Shown here piece after piece: positions 32,365-32,653 of a DNA stretch of 32,653 nucleotides. A program made the position numbers and the translations under genes. This DNA comes from Bacteroidota bacterium (lineage in GTDB: Bacteria; Bacteroidota; Bacteroidia; Chitinophagales; S012-47): the NCBI GenBank assembly GCA_024276745.1, contig JAJRWN010000098.1:1-32653 (forward strand), written 5' to 3'. Under the pieces are notes generated by a model. It searched no databases and had not been told where the DNA came from. It worked only from the letters and a program-made list of their open reading frames with translations. The number at the start of each line of letters is the position of its first letter. The first letter of the stretch is position 1.

Positions 32365-32653
32365 TCAATTAATATTGAACAAACCATATTTAAAAATGCA
32401 GTAGATGGCCATAAAACCATCACGCCAGCCTATTTTTTTGCCTTCTTCATATACCCTGCCATAGTATGAAATGCCTACTTCGTAAATACGGATGTTGGGA
32501 ATGCGCGATATTTTGGCAGTTATTTCGGGTTCGAATCCAAATCGCTTTTCTCTCAGTTTTACAGATTGAATGATTTTTGTGTCAAAAAGCTTATAACACG
32601 TTTCGATGTCGGTGAGGTTTAGGTTGGTAAATACATTTGAAAGCAGGGTTAAC
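32365..32653 (-). CDS. Family 2 glycosyltransferase, C-terminal part, runs off right edge
   Basis: The last 95 residues and stop of a protein entering from the right edge. [33 protein letters not shown] and [20 protein letters not shown] are the characteristic C-terminal motifs of family 2 glycosyltransferases acting on polyprenyl phosphates (dolichol-phosphate-mannose/GtrB-like), including the ED/TxYK and RFGFEPEI blocks. The catalytic N-terminal half lies outside the window, so the sugar donor cannot be judged. Its stop is 44 bases upstream of the PPR gene. Confidence 0.85.
   Translation of the reverse strand, partial: LTLLSNVFTNLNLTDIETCYKLFDTKIIQSVKLREKRFGFEPEITAKISRIPNIRIYEVGISYYGRVYEEGKKIGWRDGFMAIYCIFKYGLFNIN

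Overview
The window looks like a chromosomal segment of a Bacteroidota (Bacteroidetes) bacterium with moderately low GC. The evidence is Bacteroidota-type promoter boxes (TAnnTTTG, sometimes with an upstream TTG), a fused ResB-CcsA cytochrome c maturase of about 1,040 residues, and lipoprotein and secreted-protein signals. There is no plasmid, phage, CRISPR or intact insertion-sequence signature. A more precise taxonomic placement is not possible from the sequence alone.

Layout. 1-986: the N-terminal part of a secreted subtilase, cut by the left edge. 1331-5023 (minus): a phospholipid-precursor group of GpsA, a PlsB/PlsC-type acyltransferase and a diacylglycerol-kinase-family lipid kinase. 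5136-10012: a coiled-coil membrane protein, a TPMT-like methyltransferase overlapping a DEDDy 3'-5' exonuclease, a small polytopic membrane protein and a double-ATPase oligopeptide-type ABC protein. 10021-11220 (minus): SCP2-like protein, MsrA lipoprotein and tRNA-Lys(CTT) with a clear terminator.

11335-21839 (minus) is the centrepiece. It is a seven-gene, tightly packed or overlapping operon: a membrane b-type cytochrome, a membrane-anchored FAD/Fe-S oxidoreductase, a 20-haem and a 16-haem periplasmic multihaem cytochrome, a predicted outer-membrane beta-barrel, an OB-fold lipoprotein and the CcsBA haem-attachment protein. Together they read as a complete inner-membrane-to-outer-membrane electron conduit plus its own haem lyase. 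The terminal electron acceptor or donor is not evident.

21840-22641 is a low-density stretch. It holds a 16-base palindrome, an alcohol-dehydrogenase remnant with a large in-frame internal deletion, and a good promoter that fires into two hairpins rather than a gene. Next come a secreted HExxH protein (22642-23637), a tyrosine phenol-lyase/tryptophanase-family enzyme whose specificity residues point to tyrosine phenol-lyase (23701-25089), RNase R and a polyprenyl diphosphate synthase (25275-28397, plus), and a three-subunit proton-translocating transhydrogenase (28448-31337, minus).

The right end holds the other unusual item. At 31544-32320 is a very AT-rich gene encoding a pentatricopeptide-repeat (PPR) protein with exact 32-residue repeats, a class typical of plant and other eukaryotic organelles and rare in bacteria. 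It sits just downstream of a family-2 glycosyltransferase that runs off the right edge.
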